DNA of 14,687 nt from Candidatus Peregrinibacteria bacterium (lineage in GTDB: Bacteria > Patescibacteriota > Gracilibacteria > UM-FILTER-43-11). Every line of letters starts with the position of its first letter. Position 1 is the first letter of the stretch. The stretch is from contig JAUXDO010000021.1 of assembly GCA_030618315.1 (NCBI GenBank), positions 1-14,687 of the forward strand. The letters are read 5' to 3'. Shown in pieces: positions 13,102 to 14,687 of the stretch. Position numbers and translations under genes: made by a program. The notes beneath the pieces were generated by a model. It made no database searches, was not told the DNA's origin, and was given only the letters and a program-made list of their open reading frames with translations.

Positions 13102-13188
13102 CTCACAAAGAGGACACCTAACTAGCAAGTCATTTTGGCCACGAATGACCTGATGACAATAGTGCTAGCCACATGGCTCTTTGTGAGG
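13102..13188. other. Structured nested hairpin, possible small RNA or mobile element
   Basis: Three nested perfect stems: CTCACAAAGAG (13102-13112) with CTCTTTGTGAG (13178-13188); CTAGCA (13122-13127) with TGCTAG (13163-13168); GTCATT (13129-13134) with AATGAC (13144-13149) around the loop TTGGCCACG. Internal loops are about 9 by 8 nt and 1 by 13 nt. The composition is less AT-rich than the sequences on either side. I recognise no RNA family, and strand cannot be decided. Confidence 0.5.
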
Positions 13189-13252
13189 ACTATTATTTAA
13201 AAGAACAAAAATTAAAGGTTGTTAGTTATTTGTTTTTTTTGTTTTTGTTTTT

Positions 13253-13431
13253 GCCTATTTTAGAATCCCCTTAACCCTAGTAGGGAAATGTTCAAATTTA
13301 TATAAATATACTTCGTTTCACTACTTGTATTTCTATAAATTTGTCTTCATTTCGCTACGGTCTTCCTTTGGTCGCCTTGCTACATTTAGAGCACATTTCT
13401 TGCATCTGTGCCTTTATCAAGGGGGGATTTT
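13253..13431. repeat. MITE-like element, degenerate copy 2
   Basis: The left end GCCTATTTTAGAATCCCC (13253-13270) agrees with both ends of the element at 3815-3958, and CCTTTATCAAGGGGGG at 13411-13426 agrees with its interior and inverted end. After the end sequence comes the hairpin CCCT-AGT-AGGG (13275-13285) where copy 1 has CCCCCTT-TATC-AAGGGGG. The interior has a long imperfect hairpin (13291-13309 with 13327-13343) and the near repeats CTTCGTTTCACTA and CTTCATTTCGCTA. No gene is visible from 13189 to 13471. Confidence 0.65.
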
Positions 13432-13471
13432 TGTTTTTATATACTTTCTATCAATTTTTAACGGCCAATCT

Positions 13472-14308
13472 CTATGCTGCGTTTGCCATATCTATACCCG
13501 ATGCTCCGCCACCGCTTTTTTGCTTTCTTCTGCTTGCGAGATCGATTACATTTCCTGCCTGCCCGGTGCCTTTTTCCGGTTCAACTCCTATTTCTGCAAG
13601 TTCCTTATTTCTTTCTTCCAATTGTGTTGCTATTTTTTCATTCTTTAACATTTCTCTTTCCGCAAGGTTTCTGTGTAAATTTTCGGTTGCAAGATGTGGT
13701 GCATTTTTTATTCTATTGAAACCGCCAACTACATCATCCATCGCTTGCCTTGTTCCTTTAACATATGACCACTTAGCTCTTCCAATTTCTTTTCCTACTT
13801 CAGCTAATGGTTTTAAAATTGGCCCAAGAGTATGAGTAACCGGATTCTTCAGAACATCCCATATCAAATTTCTCGTACTGCGCATCGTTTCAATTGGCTT
13901 GAATGAAGTGAAGTTATTCCAAATATCCTTAGCGTTATTAGGAATACTTGCAATTGACGCACGCACCCCTTTAACAAGAAAGTTATAAGGTGACAATAAT
14001 GCTGCCATAGGCGTTCTGAACATTGCAACAAGAGATGCTTTCGGCACTTCCCAGAATCTGGTTCTTTTAATATCGTCAGCTACAGCAGTGCCAAGTGTGA
14101 ACATTGGCTTAAGAGTCATATCTTTTATTCCCTTTGCTCCTTCAGCAGCCGTTTCATAAGTCCATTCCGCGCCTTTGGCAACAGCAGATACTCCTTTTGC
14201 ACCAAGAGAAAGCCCCTTCATTATAATCGGTCCACCAAATATCCACGAAGCTCTTCCTGCCCATTTTTTTAAACCTCTTCCAAAGTACTTAGTCTTAAAC
14301 CAGTCCAT
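13472..14308 (-). CDS. Unidentified helical protein with coiled-coil C-terminal part
   Basis: I take the ATG at 14308 because AAGGA lies 7 nt before it (278 residues, starting MDWFKTKYFGRGLKKW). Earlier in-frame ATGs up to 14407 would add as many as 33 residues. The protein is basic and rich in short Ala/Gly/Lys helices (SLGAKGVSAVAKGAEWTYET and similar). It has moderately hydrophobic segments but no clear transmembrane helix, a probable coiled coil at about 208-243 (ENLHRNLAEREMLKNEKIAT and onward), and a flexible end (KQKSGGGASGIDMANAA). The alternating amphipathic pattern may mean membrane-surface association. I recognise no family. The gene upstream on the same strand ends 31 bp before the earliest possible start (14407), so the two probably share a transcript. 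Confidence 0.75.
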   Translation of the reverse strand: MDWFKTKYFGRGLKKWAGRASWIFGGPIIMKGLSLGAKGVSAVAKGAEWTYETAAEGAKGIKDMTLKPMFTLGTAVADDIKRTRFWEVPKASLVAMFRTPMAALLSPYNFLVKGVRASIASIPNNAKDIWNNFTSFKPIETMRSTRNLIWDVLKNPVTHTLGPILKPLAEVGKEIGRAKWSYVKGTRQAMDDVVGGFNRIKNAPHLATENLHRNLAEREMLKNEKIATQLEERNKELAEIGVEPEKGTGQAGNVIDLASRRKQKSGGGASGIDMANAA

Positions 14309-14438
14309 TTTAAATTCCTTCATACTATAATTCACCATACGGTTTTCTCTCCCCGTAAAGGCAGATTCTCTGTTCATCCTATGAATTGTAGTAGTGTTGT
14401 GGAACATTAGTTTGAGTTATTTAATCAGTTTGATTTTT

Positions 14439-14687
14439 TTATAATTGTGGAAATATATCTTTTAGATGTTTTGCAACTTCAGGAATTTGCATTATTAATT
14501 CCATTTCATCCTTAATCCCTTTCCAGTCCGCAATTATTTTCAGGATATCTTTTGTAATTTTCCTCTCTCCTCCTCCACCAATGTCTTTAGAAGAATCAAT
14601 TAATGCTTCACCAAAACCATCAAGCGGATTATCTCCGCCAACCTCACAATCTTCAATTGCATTAATAACTTCATCATCACTTTTTAG
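14439..14687 (-). CDS. C-terminal part of an unidentified protein, cut by the window edge
   Basis: On the - strand an open frame enters from the right edge and runs for 82 codons to the TAA at 14439-14441. It reads LKSDDEVINAIEDCEVGGDN, then a glycine run (DIGGGGERK) and a helical end (ITKDILKIIADWKGIKDEME, ending KDIFPQL). Composition is acidic at first, then mixed, with sensible codon use. The start lies outside the window. It is probably in one operon with the gene at 13472-14308. Function unknown. Confidence 0.65.
   Translation of the reverse strand, partial: LKSDDEVINAIEDCEVGGDNPLDGFGEALIDSSKDIGGGGERKITKDILKIIADWKGIKDEMELIMQIPEVAKHLKDIFPQL

Noticed and set aside
13150..13156. CTGATGA, the hammerhead ribozyme core word
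   Set aside because: No GAAA after a second stem and no cleavage-site context; the word alone is not evidence.
13102..13188. Integron attC site: ACCTAAC at 13116-13122 fits RYYYAAC
   Set aside because: No matching GTTRRRY lies at the opposite side of the stem, and no integron integrase is in the window.
13325..13835. Open frames on the + strand over the start of the helical gene
   Set aside because: They are Phe/Leu/Cys/Ser-rich shadows of the - strand gene and of the repeat element.

Overview
The window looks like a piece of a small, AT-rich bacterial genome of the Patescibacteria / Candidate Phyla Radiation kind. The clues are compact housekeeping genes without Shine-Dalgarno sequences, an ECF sigma factor followed by a FecR/DUF5667 membrane protein, a long-form GuaA, and many short palindromic repeats. 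I cannot name the class. TGA is a true stop: guaA ends on the expected family C-terminus IEWE followed by TGA, which argues against the TGA=Gly code of Gracilibacteria/Absconditabacteria.

Layout: all genes from 1 to 8899 are on the + strand and all genes from 9045 to the right edge are on the - strand. The + half holds ftsW (its start lies left of the window), murG (overlapping ftsW by 80 bp), a GT4 glycosyltransferase, a small two-helix membrane protein, guaA, an ECF sigma factor, and a FecR/DUF5667 protein that is probably its membrane partner. ftsW and murG make and use lipid II for septal peptidoglycan, and the glycosyltransferase probably acts on an envelope glycan. The gaps between these genes are filled with hairpin-rich repeats. 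Two short repeats sit in frame inside the glycosyltransferase and guaA.

The - half is accessory-like. Two neighbouring genes (9045-10196 and 10513-11757) share a nearly identical leader and their first 37 codons, which encode one membrane anchor. After codon 37 their exported parts are unrelated. Each gene is bracketed by a 10-bp inverted repeat (AGGTTTCGG type), and each leader has a hairpin at the same place whose stem sequence differs between the two genes while the flanks are the same. Next come a secreted, coiled-coil, one-helix membrane protein (12207-12836), a cluster of nested inverted repeats (12904-13188), a second copy of a mobile-like repeat (13253-13431), an unidentified helical protein (13472-14308), and the C-terminal part of another unidentified protein cut by the right edge. 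These - strand genes have clear Shine-Dalgarno sequences, unlike the + strand genes.

The most interesting signals are: (1) the anchor-plus-swappable-ectodomain gene pair with inverted-repeat brackets; and (2) a recurring pattern of perfect short hairpins with 3-4 nt loops whose stems differ completely while the flanking sequence is conserved. All functional statements come from reading motifs by eye; no search or folding program was run.
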